The position numbers and the translations under genes were made by a program. Below the pieces are notes generated by a model. The model worked only from the letters and a program-made list of their open reading frames with translations. It did no database searches and was not told the DNA's origin. 64,000 bases of DNA from SG8-41 sp035649495 (lineage in GTDB: Bacteria; Pseudomonadota; Gammaproteobacteria; Burkholderiales; SG8-41), in NCBI GenBank assembly GCA_035649495.1, contig DASRJL010000099.1, forward strand, positions 1 to 64,000, in the 5' to 3' direction. Below are positions 26,375 through 35,764 of this stretch, one piece after another (positions within the stretch are counted from its first letter, which is position 1; every line of letters starts with the position of its first letter).

Positions 26375-26390
26375 GGTGCACGCGTGCACC
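26375..26390. promoter_or_regulatory. perfect 16-bp palindrome upstream of aceE
   Basis: GGTGCACGCGTGCACC is perfectly symmetric and lies about 200 bp before the aceE start. A TATAAT-like hexamer occurs downstream at 26461-26466. Size and symmetry suit a dimeric regulator site, but no regulator is identified. Confidence 0.4.
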
Positions 26391-26587
26391 ATGCAGGAAC
26401 ACACGCGCATTCTTCGTTTCTTTCCGCAACGCAGCATGGAATCCACGTAGTCGAGGGGACTATAATTTCCCTCCCCGGGGCGCCGCCTGGCTGAGCCAAT
26501 CGTCGCCTGAATTGGCTTCAAATTGGATCTCACTTAAGGATCTTGTTCGCGGCGAAGTCGGAACAAAATCCTCACCGAAGGTGCACC

Positions 26588-29263
26588 ATGGACATGCGAG
26601 ACATACAGCCCGACGTCGATCCGCAGGAAACACGGGAGTGGCTCGAGGCGCTCGATTCTGTGCTGGAGCGCGAAGGGCCGGCGCGCGCGAATTTTCTGCT
26701 GGAAAGGCTGGTCGAGAAGGCCCGCCAGTCCGGGGCCTACATTCCGTACAACGCCAACACCGCCTATCTCAACACGATCCCGTTCTCGCAGGAGCAGCGT
26801 TCCCCCGGCGACGCGGAGCTCGAGCACAAGCTCCGCTCGCTCGTGCGCTGGAACGCGATGGCGATGGTGGTGCGTGCGAACAAGGAGTCTTCCGAGCTGG
26901 GCGGGCACATCGCGAGCTTCGCTTCGGCAGCCACGCTGTATGACGTCGGGTTCAACCACTTCTTCCGCGCCGCCAACGAAAGCTTCGGCGGAGACCTCGT
27001 CTACTTCCAGGGCCATTCCGCTCCCGGCATCTACGCGCGCGCCTATCTCGAGGGACGCATCAGCGAGGAGCAGCTGAATAATTTCCGCCAGGAGGTGGGC
27101 GGCAAAGGGCTTTCCTCCTATCCGCACCCGTGGCTCATGCCCGACTTCTGGCAGTTCCCGACGGTATCCATGGGGCTCGGACCGATCATGGCGATCTACC
27201 AGGCGCGCTTCATGCGCTACCTCAAGGACCGCGCGCATCTCGCGCCCGAGGGACGCAAGGTCTGGGCGTTCATGGGCGACGGCGAGATGGACGAGCCCGA
27301 ATCCCTGGGCGCGATCTCGCTCGCCGCCCGCGAGAAGCTCGACAACCTCATCTTCGTCGTCAACTGCAACCTGCAGCGGCTCGACGGCCCGGTGCGCGGC
27401 AACGGCAAGATCATCCAGGAGCTGGAGGCGGAATTCCGCGGCGCGGGCTGGAACGTGATCAAGGTGATCTGGGGCTCGTACTGGGATCCGCTCATCATGC
27501 GCGACACGAAGGGCCTGCTGCTGAAGCGCATGGAAGAGGCGGTCGACGGAGAGTACCAGGCGTTCAAGTCCCACGACGGGGCTTTCGTGCGCAAGCATTT
27601 CTTCGGCAAGTACCCGGAGCTGCTCGAGATGGTCGCGCACATGCCCGACGATGAGATCTGGCGGTTGAACCGCGGCGGACACGACCCGCACAAGATCTAT
27701 GCCGCGTACGCGGCCGCGATGAAGCACCAGGGACAGCCGACGGTGATACTCGCCAAGACCATCAAGGGCTACGGCATGGGCGAGGCCGGCGAAGGCCAGA
27801 ACATCACCCATCAGCAGAAGAAGATGGGCACCTCCAACATCAAGGCCTTCCGCGACCGCTTCGGCGTGGATATCCCGGACGAAAAGCTGGAGGAAGTCCC
27901 GTTCATCAAGCCGCCCGACACGAGCCCCGAGATGAAATACCTGAAGGAGCGCGTGCAGGCGATGGGCGGCAGCCTGCCTGCGCGCCGGCGCAAGGCGCAA
28001 TCGCTGGAGGTGCCGCCGCTCTCCGCCTTCGACCAGGTGCTGAAGGGCACCGACGGGCGCGAGATCTCCACCACCATGGCGTTCGTGCGCATATTGAACG
28101 CGATCATCCGCGACAAGGCGATCGGCAAGCTCGTCGTGCCCATCGTGCCGGACGAGTCGCGCACCTTCGGCATGGAAGGCATGTTCCGCCAGCTCGGCAT
28201 CTATTCACACGTCGGGCAGCTTTACACGCCGCAGGACGCCGACCAGCTCATGTACTACAAGGAGGACAAGAACGGGCAGATCCTGCAGGAGGGCATTTGC
28301 GAGGCGGGCGGAATGTGCTCGTGGATCGCCGCGGCGACCTCGTACGCCATCCACGGCCATCCGATGATCCCGTTCTTCATCTACTACTCGATGTTCGGCT
28401 TCCAGCGCGTGGGCGATCTCGCATGGGCGGCAGGTGACATGCGCGCGCGGGGTTTCCTGCTGGGCGGCACTGCGGGGCGCACGACGCTGAACGGCGAGGG
28501 GCTGCAGCATGAGGACGGCCACAGCCACCTCTTCGCGTCCACCATTCCGAACTGCGTGTCGTACGATCCCACGTTCGCCTACGAGCTGGCGGTCATCATC
28601 CAGGACGGGCTGCGCCGCATGTACCGCGAGCAGGAGGACGTGTTCTATTACATCACGGTGATGAACGAGAACTACGTCCATCCCGCCATGCCGGAAGGCG
28701 TGGAAAGCGGGATTCTGCGCGGGATGTATCTCTACTCGAAGGGCGCCGCGGCCAGGAACCGGCTCAAGGTGCAGCTGCTCGGCAGCGGCACGATACTGCG
28801 TGAAGTCATCGCGGCCGCGGAGCTGCTGGAAAAGGACTTCGACGTTTCGGCCGACATCTGGAGCGTCACGAGCTTCAACGAGCTGCGGCGCGACGGCGTC
28901 GAGACGGCGCGCTGGAACACGCTGCACCCGGAGGCCGAGCCGCGGCGCTGCTACGTCGAGCAATGCCTGCGGGATCACGACGGGCCCGTCGTCGCGTCGA
29001 CGGATTACATGAGGACCTATGCCGAGCAGATCCGGGCGTTCCTGCCCCAGCCCGCGCGCTACAACGTGCTGGGCACCGACGGTTTCGGCCGCTCGGACAC
29101 GCGGCGGGCGCTGCGCCGCTTCTTCGAGGTGGACCGCCACTACGTTGCGGTCGCTGCGTTGAAGGCGCTGGCCGACCAGGAAGCGCTGCCGCAGAAGAAG
29201 GTCACCGAGGCGATCGTCAAATACGGCGTCGACCCGGAGAAGCCCAATCCTGTGCGCGTCTGA
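26588..29263 (+). CDS. aceE: pyruvate dehydrogenase E1 component, homodimeric type
   Basis: The product has 891 residues from the ATG at 26588, which is the normal family start (MDMRDIQPDVDPQETREW); an earlier ATG at 26543 adds 15 atypical residues. The thiamine diphosphate motif begins GDGEMDEPES and ends NCNLQRLDGPV. The enzyme decarboxylates pyruvate and acetylates the lipoyl group of E2. aceF follows after about 110 bp filled by a heptamer array. E3 is not in the window. Confidence 0.96.
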   Translation: MDMRDIQPDVDPQETREWLEALDSVLEREGPARANFLLERLVEKARQSGAYIPYNANTAYLNTIPFSQEQRSPGDAELEHKLRSLVRWNAMAMVVRANKESSELGGHIASFASAATLYDVGFNHFFRAANESFGGDLVYFQGHSAPGIYARAYLEGRISEEQLNNFRQEVGGKGLSSYPHPWLMPDFWQFPTVSMGLGPIMAIYQARFMRYLKDRAHLAPEGRKVWAFMGDGEMDEPESLGAISLAAREKLDNLIFVVNCNLQRLDGPVRGNGKIIQELEAEFRGAGWNVIKVIWGSYWDPLIMRDTKGLLLKRMEEAVDGEYQAFKSHDGAFVRKHFFGKYPELLEMVAHMPDDEIWRLNRGGHDPHKIYAAYAAAMKHQGQPTVILAKTIKGYGMGEAGEGQNITHQQKKMGTSNIKAFRDRFGVDIPDEKLEEVPFIKPPDTSPEMKYLKERVQAMGGSLPARRRKAQSLEVPPLSAFDQVLKGTDGREISTTMAFVRILNAIIRDKAIGKLVVPIVPDESRTFGMEGMFRQLGIYSHVGQLYTPQDADQLMYYKEDKNGQILQEGICEAGGMCSWIAAATSYAIHGHPMIPFFIYYSMFGFQRVGDLAWAAGDMRARGFLLGGTAGRTTLNGEGLQHEDGHSHLFASTIPNCVSYDPTFAYELAVIIQDGLRRMYREQEDVFYYITVMNENYVHPAMPEGVESGILRGMYLYSKGAAARNRLKVQLLGSGTILREVIAAAELLEKDFDVSADIWSVTSFNELRRDGVETARWNTLHPEAEPRRCYVEQCLRDHDGPVVASTDYMRTYAEQIRAFLPQPARYNVLGTDGFGRSDTRRALRRFFEVDRHYVAVAALKALADQEALPQKKVTEAIVKYGVDPEKPNPVRV

Positions 29264-29268
29264 ACAGC

Positions 29269-29364
29269 GTGACCAGTGACCGGTGACCAGTGACCGGTAA
29301 CATCAGGCACGCAATGCCAAAATGAAGATTCTGCACGGGTTACGAGTCACGAGTCACGGGTCAC
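29269..29364. repeat. heptamer repeat array with two opposed arms (locus 3)
   Basis: GTGACCA and GTGACCG alternate in 7-bp steps from 29269. The opposing arm at 29341-29364 reads CGAGTCAC, GAGTCAC, GGGTCAC. It lies between aceE and aceF. Confidence 0.8.
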
Positions 29365-29374
29365 ATCTTCCGCG

Positions 29375-30751
29375 ATGAGCGAAGTCATAGAAGTCAAGAT
29401 CCCCGACATCGGGGACTTCAAGAACATCCCGGTGATCGAGGTGCTGGTGAAGCCGGGCGATTCCGTGAGCAAGGAGGACCCGCTCGTCTCGCTGGAATCC
29501 GACAAGGCGACGATGGAAGTTCCGTCGCCCGCGGCCGGCGTGGTGAAGGAGTTGAAGCTCAAGGTCGGCGACAAGGTTTCCGAAGGCACGGCAGTATTGA
29601 CGCTGGCTACTTCCGACGGCGCCGGCGCGGCTCAGCCGGCCGCGGACAGCAAGCCAGCCCCGGCTGCGCCCGCTCCGCCATCGGCAAGGAAGGATCCCGC
29701 CGTTCCGCCGTCCGACAAGGGAAGGGCCGATGTCCCGCAACCTTCGGCCGACAGGGAGGCGCCGCGCAATCCCGCCGCGCTGTCGACCGTCAGTCGCGAG
29801 TCGTCATCCGCCGCGGGCTCCGTCGACGAAGAAGGCTTCGCGCACGCGCACGCGAGCCCCTCGGTACGCCGTTTCGCGCGCGAGCTGGGCGTGGATCTCG
29901 GTCGCGTCAAGGGCAGCGGCCCCAGCGACCGCATCCTCAAGGAGGACGTGCAGAATCATGTAAAGCACGAGCTTGCGCGCCCGCGCGGCGCGGAAGGCGG
30001 CGGCGGCCTGGGCTTCAACCTGCCGCCCCTGCAGCCGGTGGATTTCGCGAAGTTCGGCCCGGTGGCGACGAAGCCCCTGTCGCGCATCAAGAAGCTTTCG
30101 GGCGCGTTCCTGCACCGCAACTGGCTCGCCATCCCCCACATCACGCAGCACGACGATGCCGATATCACCGAGCTGGAGGCGTTCCGCAAATCGCAGGCCG
30201 AGGAAGCGAAGAAGAGCGGCATCAAGTTCACGATGCTCGGATTCCTTCTCAAGGCGTCGGTGGTGGCGCTCAAGCAGTTCCCGGACTTCAATTCGTCGCT
30301 CTCGCCCGACGGAGAGAGCCTGATCGTGAAGAGCTACTACCACGTTGGCGTCGCGGTCGACACGCCGAACGGGCTCGTGGTGCCGGTCATTCGCGACGTC
30401 GACAAGAAGGGGCTCCTCGAGCTCGCGAAGGACCTGGGCGAAGTGAGCGAGCGCATGCGGGCGGGCAAGGTAGCGCCCGCCGACGTGCAGGGCGGCTGCT
30501 TCTCGATATCGAGCCTCGGCGGCATCGGCGGCACCCACTTCACGCCGATCATCAACGCGCCCGAGGTGGCGATACTGGGCGTCGGCAAGTCGGTGATGAA
30601 GCCGGTCTGGAACGGCAACGAGTTCCAGCCACGGCTGATGCTGCCGTTGTCGCTCTCCTACGACCACCGCGTCATCGACGGCGCACAGGGCGCGCGCTTC
30701 ATCTCGTTCCTCGCCGGCGTGCTGTCGGATATACGAAGGCTCGTCCTGTGA
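29375..30751 (+). CDS. aceF: pyruvate dehydrogenase E2, dihydrolipoamide acetyltransferase
   Basis: The product has 458 residues. There is one lipoyl domain with the lipoylated Lys in ESDKATMEVPSP (about residues 42-53), a Pro/Ala-rich linker, and a peripheral subunit-binding domain (ASPSVRRFARELGVDLGRVK). The catalytic acetyltransferase domain ends in SLSYDHRVIDGAQGARF with the active-site His. E. coli AceF has three lipoyl domains; a single one is normal in many betaproteobacteria. Confidence 0.96.
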   Translation: MSEVIEVKIPDIGDFKNIPVIEVLVKPGDSVSKEDPLVSLESDKATMEVPSPAAGVVKELKLKVGDKVSEGTAVLTLATSDGAGAAQPAADSKPAPAAPAPPSARKDPAVPPSDKGRADVPQPSADREAPRNPAALSTVSRESSSAAGSVDEEGFAHAHASPSVRRFARELGVDLGRVKGSGPSDRILKEDVQNHVKHELARPRGAEGGGGLGFNLPPLQPVDFAKFGPVATKPLSRIKKLSGAFLHRNWLAIPHITQHDDADITELEAFRKSQAEEAKKSGIKFTMLGFLLKASVVALKQFPDFNSSLSPDGESLIVKSYYHVGVAVDTPNGLVVPVIRDVDKKGLLELAKDLGEVSERMRAGKVAPADVQGGCFSISSLGGIGGTHFTPIINAPEVAILGVGKSVMKPVWNGNEFQPRLMLPLSLSYDHRVIDGAQGARFISFLAGVLSDIRRLVL

Positions 30752-30753
30752 TC

Positions 30754-30836
30754 CATCAGGCGTCAGGCGTCAGGCGTCAGGCGTCCCTGCAGCGATTCAT
30801 CAGGTTTTCGCTTCACGCTTCACGCTTCGCGCTTCA
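30754..30836. repeat. heptamer repeat array with two different units (locus 4)
   Basis: CGTCAGG runs in 7-bp steps from 30754 to about 30788, and CGCTTCA runs in 7-bp steps from 30809 to 30836. Unlike other loci the two arms are not clear reverse complements. It separates aceF from nadD. Confidence 0.8.
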
Positions 30837-30852
30837 CCGGGGCCGTTGAGCC

Positions 30853-31515
30853 GTGGCCACGGCCCCAGTTGGCATCCTGGGCGGCACCTTCGACCCGATA
30901 CACCTGGGTCACCTGCGCCTCGCGGAAGAGGTGGCGCAGACGCTGCGACTTTCCGAGGTGCGGTTCGTGCCCAGCGGCACACCGCCGCATCGCGCCGCGC
31001 CGCGCACGCCGACCGCGCACCGGCTGGCCATGGTGCGGCTGGCGGCGTCGGGGAACGCGCTGTTCAAGGTGGACGAGCGGGAGGTGCGGCGAGCGGGGCC
31101 GGCCTACACCTTCGACACGCTGACCGAGATGCGCGCCGAGGCGGGAGCGGATCTTCCGCTGGTGCTGCTGGTCGGCGCCGACGCGTTTCTCGATTTTGCC
31201 GCATGGCACCGCTGGCACGAGGTGTTCGGGCTTGCGCACATCGCGGTCGCGCACCGCCCGGGCTTTCCCGTCGAGCGCTGGCGCGAGGCGATGCCGCAGC
31301 CGCTGGCGCGCGAATACGCCGCGCGGCTCATGCGGCAGCCGCTGGCGGTGCACCTGGCGCCCGCCGGGGGCATCGTGGTGATACCGTTCACGGCGCTCGA
31401 TATTTCGGCTACCGCGATACGCGAGCTCGTGCGCACCGGCGGCAGCCCGCGTTATTTGCTCCCCGATCCGGTTCTCGATTATATTCGGACCGAAGCTTTG
31501 TACACCGGAGGATGA
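30853..31515 (+). CDS. nadD: nicotinate-nucleotide adenylyltransferase
   Basis: The protein has 220 residues from the GTG at 30853, which gives the expected N-terminus APVGILGGTFDPIHLGHL, including the HxGH nucleotidyl-transfer motif. FTALDISATAIREL is the C-terminal ISATxIR signature. It adenylates nicotinate mononucleotide in NAD synthesis. Its TGA overlaps the start of rsfS, the usual order in betaproteobacteria. Confidence 0.95.
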   Translation: MATAPVGILGGTFDPIHLGHLRLAEEVAQTLRLSEVRFVPSGTPPHRAAPRTPTAHRLAMVRLAASGNALFKVDEREVRRAGPAYTFDTLTEMRAEAGADLPLVLLVGADAFLDFAAWHRWHEVFGLAHIAVAHRPGFPVERWREAMPQPLAREYAARLMRQPLAVHLAPAGGIVVIPFTALDISATAIRELVRTGGSPRYLLPDPVLDYIRTEALYTGG

Positions 31516-31877
31516 TGAGAGCTGGCAAGCTGCTGAACGCCACCGTCGCGGCGCTCGAGGACATCAAGGCGCGCGATATCGTGGTGCTGGACGTGAGGCG
31601 CCTCACGGCGCTGTTCGACAGGGTCGTTATCGCCAGCGCGGATTCCGCCCGGCAGGGAAGAGCGCTTTCCGACAACCTCCAGGGAAAGCTGAAGGCGCTG
31701 GGGGCGAAGATCTACGGCGTGGAGGGCGAGCAGACGGGAGAGTGGATACTGGTGGACCTGGGCGAGATCGTCGTCCACATCATGCAGCCCGCCATCCGCA
31801 GGTACTACAACCTCGAAGAGTTGTGGTCGCCAGCGCCCAAGGCGCGCCGGCGCAAGGCGCGCGTCGCTACCCCCTGA
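31512..31877 (+). CDS. rsfS: ribosomal silencing factor RsfS
   Basis: The product has about 121 residues, with two adjacent ATGs at 31512 and 31515; the second has slightly better spacing from GGAGG (31507-31511). The motifs ARDIVVLDVR, FDRVVIASADSARQ and GEQTGEWILVDLGEIVVHI are those of the RsfS/Iojap family, which binds ribosomal protein L14 and blocks subunit joining. The basic tail is short. Confidence 0.94.
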   Translation: MMRAGKLLNATVAALEDIKARDIVVLDVRRLTALFDRVVIASADSARQGRALSDNLQGKLKALGAKIYGVEGEQTGEWILVDLGEIVVHIMQPAIRRYYNLEELWSPAPKARRRKARVATP

Positions 31878-31895
31878 AAACGCTCCTGGCCACAG

Positions 31896-32366
31896 ATGAA
31901 GCTGCTCGTCGTGGCGGTGGGCACGCGCATGCCGGTGTGGGTGGACGCCGGGTTCGGCGAGTACGCGCGGCGCATGCCGCGCGACGCGCGCCTCGAGCTC
32001 GCGGAGGTCAAAGCGGAAAGCCGCGGCGCCGGCCGCGCAGTCGAGCGCCTGCTCGAAGCCGAGGAGAAGCGCATACTCGCGGCCATCCCCGCCGGAAGTC
32101 TCAGGATAACGCTGGACGAGCGCGGCACGCTGCTCGCGACGGCGGAACTCGCGAGCCGGATCGAGCGCTGGCGTCACACCGGGTCCGACCTCGCATTCAT
32201 CATCGGAGGCCCGGACGGCCTCGCGGAACGCCTTAAGCGCGCCGCGGCCTTCAAGTGGTCTCTCACACCGCTTACACTCCCGCACGGGCTGGCGCGCGTG
32301 GTGCTCGCCGAGCAGCTTTATAGAGCCGTGTCGATACTGCACAATCACCCGTACCATAGGGACTAG
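31896..32366 (+). CDS. rlmH: 23S rRNA (pseudouridine-1915 N3)-methyltransferase RlmH
   Basis: The SPOUT methyltransferase has 156 residues. It contains the knot motifs LDERGTLLATAELASRI and FIIGGPDGL and the C-terminal HGLARVVLAEQLYRAV, and ends in the family-typical HPYHR. The final codons, D and stop TAG, are written by a short heptamer array. It lies between rsfS and maf. Confidence 0.95.
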   Translation: MKLLVVAVGTRMPVWVDAGFGEYARRMPRDARLELAEVKAESRGAGRAVERLLEAEEKRILAAIPAGSLRITLDERGTLLATAELASRIERWRHTGSDLAFIIGGPDGLAERLKRAAAFKWSLTPLTLPHGLARVVLAEQLYRAVSILHNHPYHRD

Positions 32367-32376
32367 GGACCAGGGA
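32356..32376. repeat. short heptamer array across the rlmH stop (locus 5)
   Basis: ATAGGGA, CTAGGGA and CCAGGGA follow each other in exact 7-bp steps. The middle unit supplies the TAG of rlmH (32364-32366) and the last base is the A of the maf start codon. It has one arm only. Confidence 0.65.
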
Positions 32377-33032
32377 TGCCCCCTTCACCGAACCCCATCA
32401 CGCAGTCGCGGTTGACCGGCGGCGACAACCGCATCTACCTCGCCTCCCGCAGCCCGCGCCGGCGCGAGCTGCTGAAGCAGATCGGCGTCAGCTTCGAATC
32501 GCTGCTGGTGCGCGAGGACCTGCGGCGCGGCGTGGACGTGGACGAGACACCGCTGCCGGAGGAGTCCGCCGGCATCTACGTGCTGCGCATCGCGCGCGCC
32601 AAGGTCGCGATCGCGCTGCAGCAGATCGCGCAGCGGGCGCTGCCCCAGAAGCCGGTGCTCGCCGCGGACACGACGATCGTGTTCGACGACCGTATCATCG
32701 GCAAGCCCGAAGACGGCCAGGATGCGGTGCGGATGCTGCGCTCCCTCTCGGGCCGCGAGCACCAGGTGTTGACGGCGGTGGCGCTTGCGCTCAGGGAGCA
32801 GGTCGAGACGCAGATCTCCGTATCCAGCGTGTGGTTTCGCGAGCTCGACGACGCCGAGATCCGGCGCTACGTCGCGAGCGGCGAGCCGCTCGACAAGGCC
32901 GGCGCCTACGCGATCCAGGGGCGCGGGGCGGCGTTCGTCACCCGGATCGAGGGAAGCTATTCGGGCATCATGGGATTGCCGCTGGCGGAAACCGCGGACC
33001 TGCTGCAGCGGTTCAGCATTCCTGTCCTGTAG
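32376..33032 (+). CDS. maf: Maf-family nucleoside triphosphate pyrophosphatase
   Basis: The protein has 218 residues. The signature LASRSPRRRELLKQIG begins at about residue 22, followed by PVLAADTTIVFDDRIIGKP and the conserved YAIQGRGAAFVTRIEGSYSG. It hydrolyses non-canonical or methylated nucleoside triphosphates. The N-terminal 20 residues are extra compared with most Maf proteins, so a later start is possible. Confidence 0.94.
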   Translation: MPPSPNPITQSRLTGGDNRIYLASRSPRRRELLKQIGVSFESLLVREDLRRGVDVDETPLPEESAGIYVLRIARAKVAIALQQIAQRALPQKPVLAADTTIVFDDRIIGKPEDGQDAVRMLRSLSGREHQVLTAVALALREQVETQISVSSVWFRELDDAEIRRYVASGEPLDKAGAYAIQGRGAAFVTRIEGSYSGIMGLPLAETADLLQRFSIPVL

Positions 33033-33040
33033 CAGCAGCC

Positions 33041-34501
33041 ATGGCGGTCACCGAAGAAATCCTCATCAACGTCACGCCGCAGGAAACGCGGGTCGCGGTG
33101 ATCGAGCAGGGCGTGACGCAGGAAGTCCACGTCGAGCGCGCCTCCGCGCGCGGGATGGTCGGAAACATCTACATGGGGCGCGTGATCCGCGTGCTGCCCG
33201 GAATGCAGTCGGCCTTTATCGACATCGGCGGGGAGCGCGCTGCCTTCCTGCACGTGCACGACATCTGGGCGAACCGCAACGGGACCGACGCTTCGCGCCC
33301 GATCGAACGGCTGCTCGCCGAGGGGCAGAATCTGGTCGTGCAGGTCGTGAAGGACCCGATCGGGACCAAGGGCGCGCGGCTTTCGACGCAGATCAGCATC
33401 GCCGGGCGCTTCCTGGTGCACCTGCCGCAGGACTCCCACATCGGCATCTCCCAACGCATCGAGGACGAGGAGGAGCGCGCGCACCTGCGCGAGAAGCTGC
33501 AGCTGCTGCTGCCGCCGGAAGAGAAGGGAGGATTCATCATCCGCACGATGGCCGAGGCCGCTTCCGACCGGGAGCTCTCCATCGACGTCGAGTACCTGCG
33601 CAAGCTGTGGCGCGGCATCCAGGAGAAGGCCGCGGGCTCCGGCGCGCTCACGCTGCTCTACCAGGACCTCGATCTTGCCCAGCGCGTGCTGCGCGATTTC
33701 GTGCACGAGGAGACCGCGCGCATCATGGTCGATTCGCGCGAGACCCACGAGCGGATGCTGGCGTTCGCCGGGGAGTTCACGCCGAACGTGGCCGAGCGCG
33801 TCCAGCACTACCAGGGCGAGCGGCCGCTCTTCGACCTGTACGGCGTCGAGGACGAGATCGAGAGGTCGCTGGCGGGCCGGGTCGATCTCAAGTCCGGCGG
33901 CTACCTCATCATCGACCAGACCGAGGCGCTCACCACGATAGACGTCAACACCGGCGGCTTCGTCGGGGGGCGCAGCTTCGACGAAACGATATTCAAGACC
34001 AATCTCGAGGCGGCGCAGGTGATCGCGCGCCAGCTGCGGGTGAGAAATCTCGGCGGCATCATCATCATCGATTTCATCGACATGCAGACCGAGGACCACA
34101 AGAACGCGGTCCTGAACGAGTTCCGCAAGGCGCTCGCGCGCGATCGCACGCGCATGACCGTGAACGGCTTTACGCAGCTGGGGCTGGTCGAAATGACGCG
34201 CAAGCGCACGCGCGAGTCCCTCGCTCACGTGCTGTGCGAGCCGTGCCCGACCTGCGCGGGCCGGGGCGAGCTGAAGACCGCGCAGACGATCTGCTACCAG
34301 ATTCTGCGCGAGCTCCTGCGCGAGGCGCGGCAGTTCAGCGCGCGCGAATTCCGCATCTTCGCCGCGCAGCAGGTCATCGACATGTTCCTCGACGAGGAAT
34401 CGCAGGCGCTTGCCATGCTCTCCGATTTCATCGGCAAGCCCGTCTCGCTCCAGGTCGAGACCGCCTACAACCAGGAGCAGTTCGACATTATCCTGATGTA
34501 G
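33041..34501 (+). CDS. rng: ribonuclease G
   Basis: The product has 486 residues from the ATG at 33041. The S1-like RNA-binding part near the N-terminus includes VGNIYMGRVIRVLPGMQSAF. The catalytic aspartates lie in TTIDVNTGGFVG and IIIDFIDMQ, and the zinc link is CEPCPTCAGRGE. It processes 16S rRNA and mRNA 5' ends. It follows maf by 8 bp in the conserved nadD-rsfS-rlmH-maf-rng order. Confidence 0.96.
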   Translation: MAVTEEILINVTPQETRVAVIEQGVTQEVHVERASARGMVGNIYMGRVIRVLPGMQSAFIDIGGERAAFLHVHDIWANRNGTDASRPIERLLAEGQNLVVQVVKDPIGTKGARLSTQISIAGRFLVHLPQDSHIGISQRIEDEEERAHLREKLQLLLPPEEKGGFIIRTMAEAASDRELSIDVEYLRKLWRGIQEKAAGSGALTLLYQDLDLAQRVLRDFVHEETARIMVDSRETHERMLAFAGEFTPNVAERVQHYQGERPLFDLYGVEDEIERSLAGRVDLKSGGYLIIDQTEALTTIDVNTGGFVGGRSFDETIFKTNLEAAQVIARQLRVRNLGGIIIIDFIDMQTEDHKNAVLNEFRKALARDRTRMTVNGFTQLGLVEMTRKRTRESLAHVLCEPCPTCAGRGELKTAQTICYQILRELLREARQFSAREFRIFAAQQVIDMFLDEESQALAMLSDFIGKPVSLQVETAYNQEQFDIILM

Positions 34502-34523
34502 AACGCCGGAGCGCGGAGCAGGG

Positions 34524-34538
34524 GCCCCGGTTTCCGGG
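34524..34538. terminator. short GC hairpin downstream of rng
   Basis: CCCCGGTTTCCGGGG can form a stem about 20 bp past the rng stop, without a T-run. The rest of the 275-bp gap up to 34776 shows no gene; it ends in GAGGAGG, the ribosome binding site of the Bug gene. Confidence 0.35.
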
Positions 34539-34776
34539 GATGCGACCGCGCAGGCGGAAAAGCGGCCGACATGAAGACTCCTGCACTTGCGATCCTCTGA
34601 CAGAGGCCGCGGGAGCGTCTCAGATGAGGCGTGCCGGGATCGCCTGCCGGACCGCGCGCTAGCCAGAACGAAAACGCGGGCGTAAGCTATTTGTACCCAC
34701 GCCACCGGCGTGAATAAAAGCTTCGGAGGACAGGAGCTTGCCGCGCGCAGGGCGGTAAACACGCGAGGAGGCAACG

Positions 34777-35760
34777 ATGACACCGACAGCGCTGCGCAGC
34801 ACCGTCTTCATACTCGCAGCAGGATTGGCGGATCTGCTGGCGTTCACGCACGATACCCATGCCGCGGACAAGTACCCCACCCGACCGATCCGCATCGTAC
34901 AGGGATTCTCCGCGGGCGGCGTCAGCGATACGCTCGCGCGCATCGCCGGCGAAAAGCTCGGCGAGCGCCTCGGCCAGCCGGTCGTGGTCGAGGGGCGTTC
35001 GGGCGGCGGCGGCATCGTCGGCATGACGACGGTGGCCGAGGCGACACCCGACGGTTACACGCTGCTCCTCGGCCAGACGTCGATCACGATAGCCAACAGT
35101 CGCACGGACAAACCGCGCTTCGATCCGATGAAGGAGTTCGTGCCGGTCAGCATGTTCGGCACCGCACCGTCGATCCTGCTCGCGCATCCGTCGGCGCCAA
35201 TCAAGTCCGTGAAGGACCTGATCGCCCTGGCGAAGGCGAAGCCGGGGACGGTGAACTGCGCGACCTCGGGCATAGGCACGACCAACGACCTGGGCGTTCA
35301 CCTACTCAACTCCATGACGGGCGGCAAGATCGTGCCCGTGCCCTACAAGGGCTCGGGACCGTCGATGAACGCGGCGCTGGGCAACGAGACTCCGCTGAGC
35401 TTCGCGCCGCTCCTGCCCGCCATTCCCCATGTCCAGAACCGGCGGCTCGTGCCGCTGGGGATGAGCGGCCTGAAACGCAACCCCGTGCTTCCCGACGTGC
35501 CCGCGATCGCGGAGGAGGTTCCCGGCTACCAGGCGGACGGCTTTTTCGGCATCGTCGCCTCCCGCAAGGTGCCGAAGCCGATCATCGAGCGGCTGCACCG
35601 CGAGTTCAATGCCGTACTGGCGCTGCCGGAAATCCAGAAAAACTTTACGCGGCAGGGACTGGAAATCGAGATCATGACGATTCCCCAGTTCGCCGAATTC
35701 CTCGAGCGCGACGCGAAAAGGTGGTCCGAACTGGTGCGCAAGGCGGGGCTCGTTTTCTGA
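34777..35760 (+). CDS. Bug/TctC-family solute-binding protein (third)
   Basis: The protein has 327 residues with a signal peptide of about 28 residues and the mature motif YPTRPIRIVQGFSAGGVSDT. It also has VVEGRSGGGGIVG and the C-terminal RQGLEIEIMTIPQFAEFL. GAGGAGG lies 6 bp before the start. It converges with yggT, with 4 bp between the stops. No TctAB genes are near. Confidence 0.93.
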   Translation: MTPTALRSTVFILAAGLADLLAFTHDTHAADKYPTRPIRIVQGFSAGGVSDTLARIAGEKLGERLGQPVVVEGRSGGGGIVGMTTVAEATPDGYTLLLGQTSITIANSRTDKPRFDPMKEFVPVSMFGTAPSILLAHPSAPIKSVKDLIALAKAKPGTVNCATSGIGTTNDLGVHLLNSMTGGKIVPVPYKGSGPSMNAALGNETPLSFAPLLPAIPHVQNRRLVPLGMSGLKRNPVLPDVPAIAEEVPGYQADGFFGIVASRKVPKPIIERLHREFNAVLALPEIQKNFTRQGLEIEIMTIPQFAEFLERDAKRWSELVRKAGLVF

Positions 35761-35764
35761 GCCC

